From Bacteroidota bacterium (GTDB taxonomy: Bacteria; Bacteroidota; Bacteroidia; Bacteroidales; VadinHA17), in assembly GCA_030613125.1 (NCBI GenBank), contig JAUWMO010000018.1, positions 1 through 19,287 on the forward strand: a DNA stretch of 19,287 nucleotides, given 5' to 3'. This document shows, one piece after another, positions 1 through 7,383 of the stretch. The translations under genes were made by a program, and so were the position numbers. How positions within the stretch are numbered: the stretch's first letter is position 1; every line of letters starts with the position of its first letter. Below the pieces are notes generated by a model, which searched no databases, was not told the origin of the DNA, and saw only the letters and a list, made by a program, of their open reading frames with translations.

Positions 1-59
1 AAGCAACGCAACACAATTTTAAAAAATTATGCATTTTACAACGTTAAGCTAAACTATAG

Positions 60-725
60 CCGAGCAGGTTTTGTAATAGTTGTGGTAAAATAATGACCGA
101 TAAATGGACAGATGAGAGGTTATCAGATGTTTTAGATGTAGATTATCATCATTTGGTATTCACTGTTCCCTGGCAATTAAGAAGTATAACCCTTGCCAAT
201 CCAAAAGTTATGTTAGGACTGATGTTTAGAAGTGTATCTATCTCTCTGCAATCATGGACGAAGAAATATGGAGGCTATACACCAGGCATCTATTGCATAG
301 TTCACACCTTTGGCAGTGATTTAAAATACCATCCCCACTTCCATGTATTGATTACAGCAGGAGGGTTAAGCTTAGATAAAAATCAATGGATTGATTCTCC
401 GGGAGATTATTTATTGCCAGAAAAAGGATTAAAAAAACGATTCCGCTACCAAGTTGTAAAACAGATAATAAAAGCCAATGATAAGTTGCTTTCCTTAACA
501 AGAAAAGCCTTAAACCAAAAAGAACCTATAAAATTTATTCATTCTTCATGGAGGAAACGCACCAAGAATAGAGAAAGAAAAGACCCTTTAGTATGTAAGG
601 TTTGCAATATAGAGATGGTTTTAGTTTTTGTTTGTTTCACATATCAATATGACATGAATAAAAAATTAGGGCTAAAGCCTGACGAGGTAATACCTTCAGG
701 GCAGATTAAAATAGATACAAGCTAA
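60..725 (+). pseudogene. IS91-family transposase remnant, 5'-truncated and internally deleted
   Basis: The frame is open from 60 (after a TAG at 57-59), and the first ATG is at 93. Before that ATG it reads SRFCNSCGK, the end of the N-terminal zinc-binding region of IS91/IS801-type transposases. The His-hydrophobic-His metal motif follows as HPHFHVL at about residues 80-86 from the ATG. The zinc-bearing tail DPLVCKVC and a natural-looking C-terminus are also present. The protein is only 210 residues, against roughly 380 for the family as I know it. The jump from the RYQVVKQ helix to the C-terminal LTRKAL region suggests an in-frame deletion of about 100 or more codons. That missing part normally carries the YxxxY catalytic tyrosines, and no such motif is visible here. 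Inference: this is a dead rolling-circle (HUH/Y2) transposase. No matching IS91 ends were identified. Confidence 0.85.
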
Positions 726-832
726 AGAATGCTAAAACTATGAGAAAAATGCTGGAAAATTTCAAATAAATAAACAAAAGAGACAAATTGAATTTAATAA
801 GTCTACAATGAGCAGTCAAATCCCTTAGCCTT

Positions 833-850
833 TCCCGAAAGCTTTCGGGA
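833..850. repeat. 18-bp perfect palindrome in the 726-1006 gap
   Basis: The sequence tcccgaaagctttcggga is its own reverse complement. It lies in the gap between the transposase remnant and the convergent ankyrin gene. There is no T-run on either side, so it does not look like a standard intrinsic terminator. It resembles dispersed palindromes seen in Bacteroidota intergenic DNA. I see no gene in 726-1006. Confidence 0.8.
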
Positions 851-929
851 TCAGCCTAAGCCTAAAAAATTACAAGGCAATTAGAAAGAGGCATAACTCA
901 TTGTATATCAGATTATGTTTTTGAACTTA

Positions 930-947
930 GCCCCGCCTAGGCGGGGC
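930..947. repeat. 18-bp GC-rich perfect palindrome
   Basis: The sequence gccccgcctaggcggggc is a perfect palindrome, much more GC-rich than its surroundings. It lies about 60 bases past the stop codon of the minus-strand ankyrin gene, so it may act as a transcript-end hairpin for that gene. No U-run follows it. It is probably a member of a dispersed repeat family. Confidence 0.8.
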
Positions 948-1006
948 GATCTCATGAACGAAGTGATTAATTCCGATACAAAAAAATACAATTTAATAAA
1001 CCTACA

Positions 1007-2434
1007 CTAGTACCATTCGATACTTTTATTTGAAAAATATTTTTCAGTAAATTTAAATCTGTAATATAAACCTATATTTACCCAGTGTGGACTGGATTCT
1101 GGAGTTCCCAGGTTCAGATACTCATATACAATCCTTATTAAGAACTTCCCTGATTCACCATAGAATCCGATATTTGGACTTACTTTAAAATAATCCGGTG
1201 CTTCTATCTCAGTTCCCGAATACTTAGGTCCAAAACTGTATGTGCCTCTGATACCACCATAAGCACCGATTAAGAATTTGACGGAAAGCGGTGTGATTTT
1301 AATTTTTTTCCCCAAAGTAAATGCTATCATATTGCGCTTCTCCCAGAATTGATAATAAGTTTGTGGATCTATCTCCCATAAGATTCTGTTCATAGCAGGA
1401 CGAAATTTAAAATCAAATTCTGCAGAAAGTCCGGTGTAAAGCTCTTCCAGTCCTAAATGAGCACCTAAAAAGAAGTCTTTTGGATTAATTGAAATAACAC
1501 CACCAAAAAATCCAGATGCAATCACAGGTTTGAAACTCGTCTTAAATTCATGATCACTTAACCAAACCTTAACATCTTTATTATTACTAAATTGTCCGAT
1601 AGTATAGGGATCGGGTGTTTTTAGCTCATCCTTTTTTTCATATAGGCCGTATTCCCAAAGCTGATCTAAAACATCAGGATAACCGTTATAAAGAGCAGAA
1701 TAAAAGGCTGAGTTACCTTTTCGGCTTTTTGCATTTAGATCTGCTCCACGGTCAAGTAAGAACTTTACAAATGATGTATCGCCATTTTGTGCAGCGATTA
1801 TCAGTGATGTAATTCCTTTAGTGTCTTTGTGATTGATATCTGCACCTTCTTTTAATAACAGATCCGCAACCGTAATATTCCCGGCATATATTGCTGCCAT
1901 AAGCGGAGAGGTCAATTTGATATCGGAGAAGTCAGGATCTGCACCATAATATAATAGCATGTCACAAAGGAGATAATAATTGTAAGCTGAGGCATAAAGA
2001 AGAGGTGTTGCACCATATTTGTCATGATCGTTTACATTTGCACCAGCTATTAATAACTCTTCCACAATTTCAGTCAGATTTTCCCGGGTTGCTGAGATAA
2101 TTGCCGAAGATCCATTATAGGGTTTAAGATTTACATCAGTTCCGTTAAGTATTAAAACCTTTACAGTCTTTAAATAGCCGTTTGCTGAAGCATACATCAG
2201 GGGTGTTACACCATCTTCCGATCGGGTATTTATGTTGGCCCCTGTATTCAATAACCGCAATACTTCCTCATCATAGCCATAAGAGCATGCAATTAGCAGG
2301 TTAAAATTAATATCACCATTAATATATTCTGATGTATCAATCTCTGTTTGTTTTTTGTCCGGTTTACTTTCCTGGGCAATGACAAACAACGAAAAAAAAC
2401 TAAGAAGTAGAAAAGTGAAACTACTTTTGCACAT
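1007..2434 (-). CDS. Exported ankyrin-repeat protein with a C-terminal beta-barrel-like domain
   Basis: This is a 475-residue protein. Residues 1-20 form a signal peptide (hydrophobic core LLLSFFSLFVIA) with probable cleavage before Q21. Seven ankyrin repeats of about 33 residues follow at roughly 41-273. Each shows the TPLxxA...G start and the L-L-x-x-G-A-D/N-x-N end; the last repeat is degenerate. From about 300 to 475 the pattern changes to alternating hydrophobic, glycine and aromatic residues (GFFGGVISI, GLYYRFKF), as in short outer-membrane barrels of Bacteroidota. Inference: the ankyrin part is a periplasmic protein-binding module anchored by, or attached to, an outer-membrane domain. 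The barrel assignment rests on pattern only, and no known ligand can be named. The gene stands alone and is transcribed away from the inverted-repeat region at 2674-2789. Confidence 0.85.
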   Translation of the reverse strand: MCKSSFTFLLLSFFSLFVIAQESKPDKKQTEIDTSEYINGDINFNLLIACSYGYDEEVLRLLNTGANINTRSEDGVTPLMYASANGYLKTVKVLILNGTDVNLKPYNGSSAIISATRENLTEIVEELLIAGANVNDHDKYGATPLLYASAYNYYLLCDMLLYYGADPDFSDIKLTSPLMAAIYAGNITVADLLLKEGADINHKDTKGITSLIIAAQNGDTSFVKFLLDRGADLNAKSRKGNSAFYSALYNGYPDVLDQLWEYGLYEKKDELKTPDPYTIGQFSNNKDVKVWLSDHEFKTSFKPVIASGFFGGVISINPKDFFLGAHLGLEELYTGLSAEFDFKFRPAMNRILWEIDPQTYYQFWEKRNMIAFTLGKKIKITPLSVKFLIGAYGGIRGTYSFGPKYSGTEIEAPDYFKVSPNIGFYGESGKFLIRIVYEYLNLGTPESSPHWVNIGLYYRFKFTEKYFSNKSIEWY

Positions 2435-2673
2435 ACTGGAATCAAAATTTGGATAAAAGTAGCGATTATCCCGAAATTATGCTTCTGGTGTTTAACTTCA
2501 ATACTAATCTGTTATTTTGAATAAAATTAGACTAAACATCATAATAAACAACATATTACTAAGTTAAACACATATTTAAATTGTATTAGTCGTATTTTAC
2601 AAGAATAATTCTTTTAAATTAATTGGTTTTAATACTAAAATATCTTAATTTCCGTTTTTGAATTAGGGTGAGT

Positions 2674-2789
2674 GATAAATGAGGTTCAAACCATTCTTAA
2701 TTTTAGGTTTAGTTGTTGGTTTATTATTCTCTATTTATTCAGCACCGATCATAGGTACTGAATTCTCAGATGTTTGAACCTCATTTATC
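2674..2789. repeat. 18-bp perfect inverted repeat enclosing a tiny reading frame
   Basis: The left arm at 2674-2691 (gataaatgaggttcaaac) is exactly complementary to the right arm at 2772-2789, with an 80-bp spacer. A run of six T follows the right arm, so on the plus strand the unit looks like a very long-looped terminator or a miniature inverted-repeat element. I saw no obvious target-site duplication directly outside the arms. Confidence 0.85.
2679..2777 (+). CDS. Possible 32-residue hydrophobic small protein
   Basis: The ATG at 2679 opens 32 codons starting MRFKPFLILGLVVGLLFSIY and ending EFSDV, with stop TGA at 2775-2777. It has a short basic N-terminus, about 16 hydrophobic residues, then a short polar tail, like a signal peptide or a single membrane anchor. 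The start lies in the left arm of the inverted repeat and the stop in the right arm. I do not recognise it. It could be a membrane microprotein, a type I toxin-like peptide, the 5' end of a decayed lipoprotein or exported gene, or chance. Confidence 0.35.
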   Translation: MRFKPFLILGLVVGLLFSIYSAPIIGTEFSDV

Positions 2790-2900
2790 TTTTTTAAAAC
2801 CTTCTAAAAGTCCCTCCGTTGTTTTTTCGTCGTCTTTCTTTATTAAGTTTGATTATTATCGTGCAACTAACCATTACTTAATTTTAAAATTATTTGCATC

Positions 2901-2932
2901 ATTCCGGGTGAAGCGAAGTGAAGACCCGGAAT
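2901..2932. repeat. REP-like palindromic element
   Basis: Arms attccgggt (2901-2909) and acccggaat (2924-2932) flank a 14-nt loop rich in GAAG/GAAGTG. Elements of this type, with GAAGCGAAGTGAAGACCCGG, recur in intergenic DNA of Bacteroidota and related genomes. The open frame that crosses it (2770-2991) is probably a by-product of the repeat. Confidence 0.65.
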
Positions 2933-2937
2933 CCATG

Positions 2938-3014
2938 TTTACCCCGTTGGATTCTTTCAGGAAATTCCTTATTTTGTTTTTTAATAAATAGAATAGAAAA
3001 TCCTACGGGGTAAA
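2938..3014. repeat. Imperfect inverted repeat upstream of trmO
   Basis: The arm tttaccccgt (2938-2947) pairs with acggggtaaa (3005-3014). The inner sequences TGGATT and AATCCT extend the match apart from one unpaired base. The pair encloses an AT-rich spacer just before the trmO leader. It could be a terminator or attenuator-like fold, or part of the same repeat cluster as 2901-2932. Confidence 0.5.
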
Positions 3015-3054
3015 ATTACACATACACATCCGTTATCGAAAATCGCATATACAG

Positions 3055-3552
3055 ATGAGTGAAATCATGAACGAGATAAAATACAAACAAATCGGAATCA
3101 TCCATTCACCGTTCAAAGAACCAAAAGGAACACCTATCCAACCAACAGCCGCAAAAGGTATTGATGGAACAGTCGAAGTATTTCAAGAATACACTGAAGG
3201 TTTAAAAGATCTTGATGGTTTCTCTCATATCGTTTTAGTATATCACTTCCATTTGTTTAAAGAATCGTTATTGAAAGTAAAACCGTTTATGGACGATCAA
3301 ACACATGGGGTATTTTCAACCCGGGCTCCAAACAGACCTAATCCAATTGGTATCTCTGTAGTCCAGCTTGTCAAGATTGAAGGAAATATACTCCGAGTTC
3401 AAGATTTGGACATTGTAGATGGGACTCCTCTTTTAGATATTAAACCATATGTTCCAGAATTTGATGTAAGAGATATTAAGAAAAAGGGATGGCTTGAGAA
3501 AAACGTGAGCAAACTTTCAACATCAAAAGATGATGGGAGATTCATAAAATGA
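3055..3552 (+). CDS. trmO: tRNA t6A37 N6-methyltransferase, TrmO/TsaA family
   Basis: This 165-residue protein matches the TrmO/TsaA (YaeB, UPF0066) family, SAM-dependent enzymes that methylate N6-threonylcarbamoyladenosine at tRNA position 37. Visible hallmarks are IGIIHSPF near the start (13-20), FSHIVLVYHF (56-65), the SAM-site signature TRAPNRPNPIGIS (89-101) and DIVDGTPLLDIKPY (119-132). Together these cover the whole conserved core. It is short compared with E. coli TrmO (about 235 residues, with an added C-terminal domain) and fits the compact form. Two ATGs are possible, at 3055 and 3067. The second starts directly at the conserved NEIKYKQIG segment and is equally plausible. The gene stands alone between repeat-rich stretches. 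Confidence 0.92.
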   Translation: MSEIMNEIKYKQIGIIHSPFKEPKGTPIQPTAAKGIDGTVEVFQEYTEGLKDLDGFSHIVLVYHFHLFKESLLKVKPFMDDQTHGVFSTRAPNRPNPIGISVVQLVKIEGNILRVQDLDIVDGTPLLDIKPYVPEFDVRDIKKKGWLEKNVSKLSTSKDDGRFIK

Positions 3553-3561
3553 TTTATGCGA

Positions 3562-3660
3562 CATCCGATAACAAGCGGGTAGCTGGCTCGCCTTGTTATA
3601 CTCGCTCGACCCAAATTTGCTCCCGATGGTCGCAAACTTCAGATATCCGCCAGCCGATAT
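3562..3660. repeat. Nested inverted repeats downstream of trmO
   Basis: An 8-bp inverted repeat, ataacaag (3568-3575) with cttgttat (3592-3599), is followed by cgacc (3607-3611) with ggtcg (3628-3632). The GCTGGC near 3583 can also pair with GCCAGC near 3652. The block is more GC-rich than its neighbours. CGATAAC at 3566-3572 is the reverse complement of GTTATCG at 3032-3038, so trmO sits between two oppositely oriented 7-mers, each preceded by ACATCC. This is reminiscent of folded recombination sites such as integron attC, but the core does not fit the GTTRRRY consensus, so I leave it as an unclassified repeat. Confidence 0.5.
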
Positions 3661-3769
3661 GAAGAATTTTAATTTCGGTTTCGTAGGAATAATCGTAGGA
3701 GTTATTCTTTTTATAATATCTGTTATCTCTTTTTCTGCCTCAAAAGATAGTATTGCACAGATTTTTTAG
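3659..3769 (+). CDS. Possible 36-residue single-membrane-segment protein
   Basis: The ATG at 3659 gives 36 codons beginning MKNFNFGFVGIIVGVILFII and ending DSIAQIF, stop TAG at 3767-3769. A strongly hydrophobic segment at about 8-26 is followed by a short serine-rich polar tail. The layout resembles the 32-residue frame at 2679-2777, although the sequences are not clearly homologous. No Shine-Dalgarno is visible, which is uninformative in this phylum. I do not recognise it, and it may be a microprotein or chance. Confidence 0.35.
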   Translation: MKNFNFGFVGIIVGVILFIISVISFSASKDSIAQIF

Positions 3770-3810
3770 GTTATTTTCATATTTTTACTATTTATCTAAT
3801 ATGAACAGAT

Positions 3811-5064
3811 ATGAAAATTCCGAAAATCCAACTTCACTGGCAAATCCTTTTAGGGCTTTTATTGGGTTTACTCTATGGATTGTTTCTCACAAATTATGTA
3901 TATCTGATTGAGTGGATGGGCGAGGTCTTCCTGAGGGCTTTACGTATGATAATTATTCCGTTGATCCTTACATCCATCATTACCGGGATAACACAGATAG
4001 GATCGGGTAAAAGCCTTGGAAAGCTGGGGTTAAAAACACTGGTATATTATGTTTCCACCAGTATGGTTGCTATTCTTACCGGCCTTTTTCTGGTAAATAT
4101 GATTCAACCTGGCAAGGGAGCCGATTTGGGATTTACCCAGAAAGTTGAAGGTCTTGATATTGAATCCGGTTCCTTTGGCCGTACTCTTATTGAGATTATC
4201 CCCACTAATATATTTGAGGCATTTTCTGATGGCAAAATGCTTTCTGTAATCTTTTTTGCACTGATTTTCGGATTTTTCATTACACAAACAAACGATAAGC
4301 ATAAAACATTACTTAATGATTTTTTTCAAGCTGCTTTTGAAGTGATAATGAAAATAACCCTGTTAATAATCCGGTTTACTCCATTTGGAGTATTCGGTAT
4401 AATTGCCGGAAATATAGCGAGGATATTAAATGAGCAGGGCAGTGGTATGTCTGCTTTACTTGAGTTAGGCAGTAGTCTTGGACTATATATGATAACCGTT
4501 TTTCTTGGCCTGGTTATTCATGCCTTTTTCACCTTACCGGTAATTCAGAGGTTTATAGGCAAAGTCAATCCATATAAGCATTTTCAAGCAGTATCAACTC
4601 CTCTTATCACTGCGTTCTCAACTTCATCTGCCCTTGCCACCTTACCTTTAACCCTTGAAGCCGTTGAGCACAGAGATGGAGTTTCAAATAAGATTTCAAG
4701 CTTCACACTTCCATTGGGCGCCACCATTAATATGGATGGAACTGCCCTCTATGAATGCGTTGCTGCAATGTTCATTGCTCAGGCATATGGACTTGAGCTT
4801 GGCTTTGCCCAGCAAGTCATAATTGTTATTACAGCTTTGATAGCATCAATAGGTGCTGCTGCAGTTCCTATGGCTGGCCTTTTTATGATAGCAATAATTC
4901 TTTCTGCAATTGGATTACCGCTCGAAGGAATTGGACTGATTGTAGCTGTTGACAGGATATTAGACATGTTCCGAACTGCTACCAATGTATGGAGCGATAC
5001 TACCGGGGCAGTGGTAATTGCCCGTTCAGAAGGAGAACAATTAAAAAAGGGTCTAAGAGTCTAA
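3811..5064 (+). CDS. Na+-coupled dicarboxylate/amino-acid symporter (DAACS family), probably glutamate/aspartate
   Basis: This 417-residue inner-membrane transporter belongs to the GltP/DctA/GltPh family. The HP1 serine-rich loop STSSALATLPLT is at about 270-281, the sodium-site NMDGT at 307-311, and the TM8 substrate motif spans D381, D385, R388, T389, N392 and D396. These line up with GltPh D390, D394, R397, T398, N401 and D405. The arginine equivalent to R397 binds the side-chain carboxylate in acidic-amino-acid carriers, so aspartate or glutamate is the favoured substrate. A C4-dicarboxylate remains possible. The full family length is present, with the usual amphipathic N-terminus. The gene is convergent with the carboxylase operon and has no operon partner. 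Start ATG at 3811. Confidence 0.93.
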   Translation: MKIPKIQLHWQILLGLLLGLLYGLFLTNYVYLIEWMGEVFLRALRMIIIPLILTSIITGITQIGSGKSLGKLGLKTLVYYVSTSMVAILTGLFLVNMIQPGKGADLGFTQKVEGLDIESGSFGRTLIEIIPTNIFEAFSDGKMLSVIFFALIFGFFITQTNDKHKTLLNDFFQAAFEVIMKITLLIIRFTPFGVFGIIAGNIARILNEQGSGMSALLELGSSLGLYMITVFLGLVIHAFFTLPVIQRFIGKVNPYKHFQAVSTPLITAFSTSSALATLPLTLEAVEHRDGVSNKISSFTLPLGATINMDGTALYECVAAMFIAQAYGLELGFAQQVIIVITALIASIGAAAVPMAGLFMIAIILSAIGLPLEGIGLIVAVDRILDMFRTATNVWSDTTGAVVIARSEGEQLKKGLRV

Positions 5065-5117
5065 GAGTCCGAAGGTTTAAGAGTCTGGGAATATAAGAGT
5101 AACTCTTCGACTTTTTC
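5050..5117. repeat. Short direct repeats and hairpin between convergent genes
   Basis: The octamer taagagtc occurs three times between about 5053 and 5085, followed by the hairpin aagagt-a-actctt (about 5095-5107) and a T-run. This lies just past the symporter stop codon and could form its transcript end, although the stem is only 6 bp. On the opposite strand the same bases encode the C-terminus of the small secreted peptide. Confidence 0.5.
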
Positions 5118-5220
5118 CATTATTCACTTTATTTGTGTTTTGATTCACTTCCTGGCTGTATGCATGCCAACTGATAGCAGTTGCTAAAAAGATAATAAAA
5201 AGATGATAATAATTTTTCAT
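5077..5220 (-). CDS. Possible 47-residue secreted peptide at the 3' end of the carboxylase operon
   Basis: The ATG at 5220 (minus) lies 16 bases past the carboxyltransferase stop. It encodes 47 residues: MKNYYHLFIIFLATAISWHA is a well-formed signal peptide, then YSQ with probable cleavage before or after Q, then a hydrophilic tail rich in Asn and Lys ending FPDS. The tight spacing suggests co-transcription with the carboxylase genes. The C-terminal codons run into the taagagtc repeats, so the frame may be the 5' end of a longer exported gene cut off by repeat expansion. I do not recognise any family. Confidence 0.45.
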   Translation of the reverse strand: MKNYYHLFIIFLATAISWHAYSQEVNQNTNKVNNGKSRRVTLIFPDS

Positions 5221-5236
5221 TTCAAAATGGAAAAGC

Positions 5237-6778
5237 TTACAAAGGAATATATCCATGTTTCTTGGGGGGATTCGACTGACTTTTATTTTGTGTCATCTCC
5301 AGGGCCTGGATAAGTTTTTTACGAGTTTCCCTTGGCAGAATAATTTCATCTATATACCCAAATGAGGCTGCCCTGTATGGATTGGCGAAATTTTGTTTAT
5401 ATTCCTCAACATGCTTCTGCTTGTCTTCATCCTTTTCAATCTTCTGTTTGAATAAGATATTCACTGCACCATCAGGTCCCATAACAGCAATTTCGGCCAT
5501 TGGATAGGCAAAATTAACATCAGCACCAATGTGTTTACTTGACATCACACAATATGCTCCCCCATACGCTTTCCTGGTAATAATGGTTATTTTGGGAACA
5601 GTTGCCTCAGAGAATGCATATAATAATTTAGCGCCATGCTTAATTATTCCACCATATTCCTGTAAAGTGCCTGGAAGAAAACCCGGAACGTCTTCAAACG
5701 TAACAATCGGAATATTAAAGGCGTCACAAAATCGTACAAATCTTGCTGCCTTTATTGATGCATTGATGTCAAGCACTCCGGCAAGATTAGCAGGTTGATT
5801 TGCAACAATGCCAACAGGCCTGCCGTTTAAACGGATATAACCAATTACAATATTCGGTGCATAATGAGGCATTACTTCAAAGAAATAATTATCATCAGCC
5901 ACTGTGGTGATTATCTCTTTAATATCATATGGTTTGTTGGGATCGGCAGGAACCACCTCCTGCAAGCTTTCATCTTCCCGTTCAGGGTCATCCATACAGG
6001 TAGCAATGGGTGGGTCCTCCATATTGTTTGAGGGAATGAAACTGAACAGTTCCCTGATCATCATCATTGCATGATCATCATCATCAGCCATAAAGTGGGC
6101 TACTCCGCTTTTGGAATTATGTGTCATGGCACCACCGAGCTCTTCCTTTGTAACTTCCTCATGAGTTACTGACTTTATTACATCTGGTCCTGTCACAAAC
6201 ATATAGCTCGACTCTTTTACCATCAAAATAAAATCTGTGAGGGCAGGTGAATAAACGGCACCTCCGGCACTGGGACCCAGAATAGCAGAGATCTGGGGGA
6301 CCACACCAGAGCTCATAACATTACGATAAAAAATATCAGCATATCCGCTAAGGCTCCTGACCCCTTCCTGAATACGGGCTCCACCTGAATCGTTCAATCC
6401 AATTACCGGTGCCCCCATTTTCATGGCAAGGTCCTGTATCTTAATGATTTTGTCTGCATTACTTCTCGATAAACTGCCACCGAAAACTGTAAAATCCTGT
6501 GCATAAACATAAACCAGACGTCCGTCAATTTTCCCATAGCCTGTAACAAATCCATCACCAAAAGGCCGGTTCTTAAACATGTCAAAATCATGGTTATGAT
6601 GCCGTACCAGCTTATCCATCTCAACAAAAGTCCCTTCATCAAGCAAGGTTAATATTCTTTCCCTTGCAGTTTTCTTGCCCGCTGCATGTTGTTTCTTTAT
6701 TCTCTCTTCACCGCCTCCAATTTCAGCGGCTTTATTTTTTTCCTGGAATTCCTGGAATTTTTTCTCTAAAGTTGACAT
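5237..6778 (-). CDS. pccB: Acyl-CoA (propionyl-CoA/methylmalonyl-CoA) carboxylase, carboxyltransferase subunit
   Basis: This 513-residue protein is the full length of PccB/MmdA-type carboxyltransferases. It moves CO2 between carboxybiotin on the carrier protein and an acyl-CoA, most likely propionyl-CoA to methylmalonyl-CoA. Two crotonase-fold halves are visible. The N-terminal half has GGSLSRSNADKI (100-111), GLNDSGGARIQEGV (127-140) and GPSAGGAVYSPAL (168-180). The C-terminal half has the FEDVPGFLPGT region and KAYGGAYCVMSS with its oxyanion glycines. It is the third gene of the operon, 81 bases after the biotin carrier. The same subunit family also serves Na+-pumping methylmalonyl-CoA decarboxylase. 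The dedicated ATP-using biotin carboxylase next door favours carboxylation. Acetyl-CoA as substrate cannot be excluded from sequence alone. Confidence 0.93.
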   Translation of the reverse strand: MSTLEKKFQEFQEKNKAAEIGGGEERIKKQHAAGKKTARERILTLLDEGTFVEMDKLVRHHNHDFDMFKNRPFGDGFVTGYGKIDGRLVYVYAQDFTVFGGSLSRSNADKIIKIQDLAMKMGAPVIGLNDSGGARIQEGVRSLSGYADIFYRNVMSSGVVPQISAILGPSAGGAVYSPALTDFILMVKESSYMFVTGPDVIKSVTHEEVTKEELGGAMTHNSKSGVAHFMADDDDHAMMMIRELFSFIPSNNMEDPPIATCMDDPEREDESLQEVVPADPNKPYDIKEIITTVADDNYFFEVMPHYAPNIVIGYIRLNGRPVGIVANQPANLAGVLDINASIKAARFVRFCDAFNIPIVTFEDVPGFLPGTLQEYGGIIKHGAKLLYAFSEATVPKITIITRKAYGGAYCVMSSKHIGADVNFAYPMAEIAVMGPDGAVNILFKQKIEKDEDKQKHVEEYKQNFANPYRAASFGYIDEIILPRETRKKLIQALEMTQNKSQSNPPKKHGYIPL

Positions 6779-6859
6779 ATTAGTTTTAATGAGATTGAAT
6801 GATTCAATTAATTATTCCAAACAAAATTTAAATTGGGAAATTTAAAAGATGAGATCTTC

Positions 6860-7363
6860 TCATTCGATAATAATCAGAGGTTGATTTCCTTCAATAGTTG
6901 CTTCTTCTTTGGTCAGGATCTCTTTTATTACACCTTTTTTCTTTGCCTTGTATTCGCTTTCCATTTTCATGGCTGAGATAATAATAAGAGTTTGACCGGG
7001 TTCAACTGTGTCGCCAATGTTAACCGGGATTTTAATAATTTTTCCGGGCATAGGAGAGGAGATTACTCTTTCATTATCCATAATATCCGATTGTTTCCGG
7101 CTTTTTAAATATTTTGCCTCAGCATCAACTACCTCTGTATTATATGTATAACACTGGTGTTTTATTTCGAATGATTTCGGATGGTCAGCTTTGGATATTT
7201 CTATCTCAATGGATTTTCCTTCGAAAAGAAAAGAATAGGTTCCTTCCCCGATCAAAGCGTAATCCAGTTCATAAATCTCTCCGTCTACTTCCACTTTAAG
7301 GGAGTGACCGTCAGATTCAACTATATTAACCTGTGCGATTCGGTCGTTCAGATGAATTTCCAT
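6860..7363 (-). CDS. Biotin carboxyl carrier protein of the acyl-CoA carboxylase
   Basis: This is a 167-residue carrier subunit. The C-terminal biotinyl/lipoyl domain begins at about residue 100 with SPMPGKI. It contains the biotinylation motif AMKMES, with the modified lysine at K133, and ends in a second half-barrel strand LIIIE. The N-terminal 80 residues resemble the beta-rich spacer that precedes biotin carriers in propionyl-CoA carboxylases. I chose the ATG at 7363 because it falls 20 bases after the biotin carboxylase stop. An upstream in-frame ATG at 7426 would add 21 residues and overlap that gene by 43 bases, and those residues lack family character. The subunit shuttles carboxybiotin between the products of the neighbouring genes. 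Confidence 0.92.
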   Translation of the reverse strand: MEIHLNDRIAQVNIVESDGHSLKVEVDGEIYELDYALIGEGTYSFLFEGKSIEIEISKADHPKSFEIKHQCYTYNTEVVDAEAKYLKSRKQSDIMDNERVISSPMPGKIIKIPVNIGDTVEPGQTLIIISAMKMESEYKAKKKGVIKEILTKEEATIEGNQPLIIIE

Positions 7364-7383
7364 ATACAACGAAAGTTTTTGTT

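Noticed and set aside
2770..2991. Plus-strand 73-codon frame
   Set aside because: It starts inside an inverted-repeat arm and runs through the REP-like element at 2901-2932; its composition is not protein-like, and such frames recur wherever these repeats occur.
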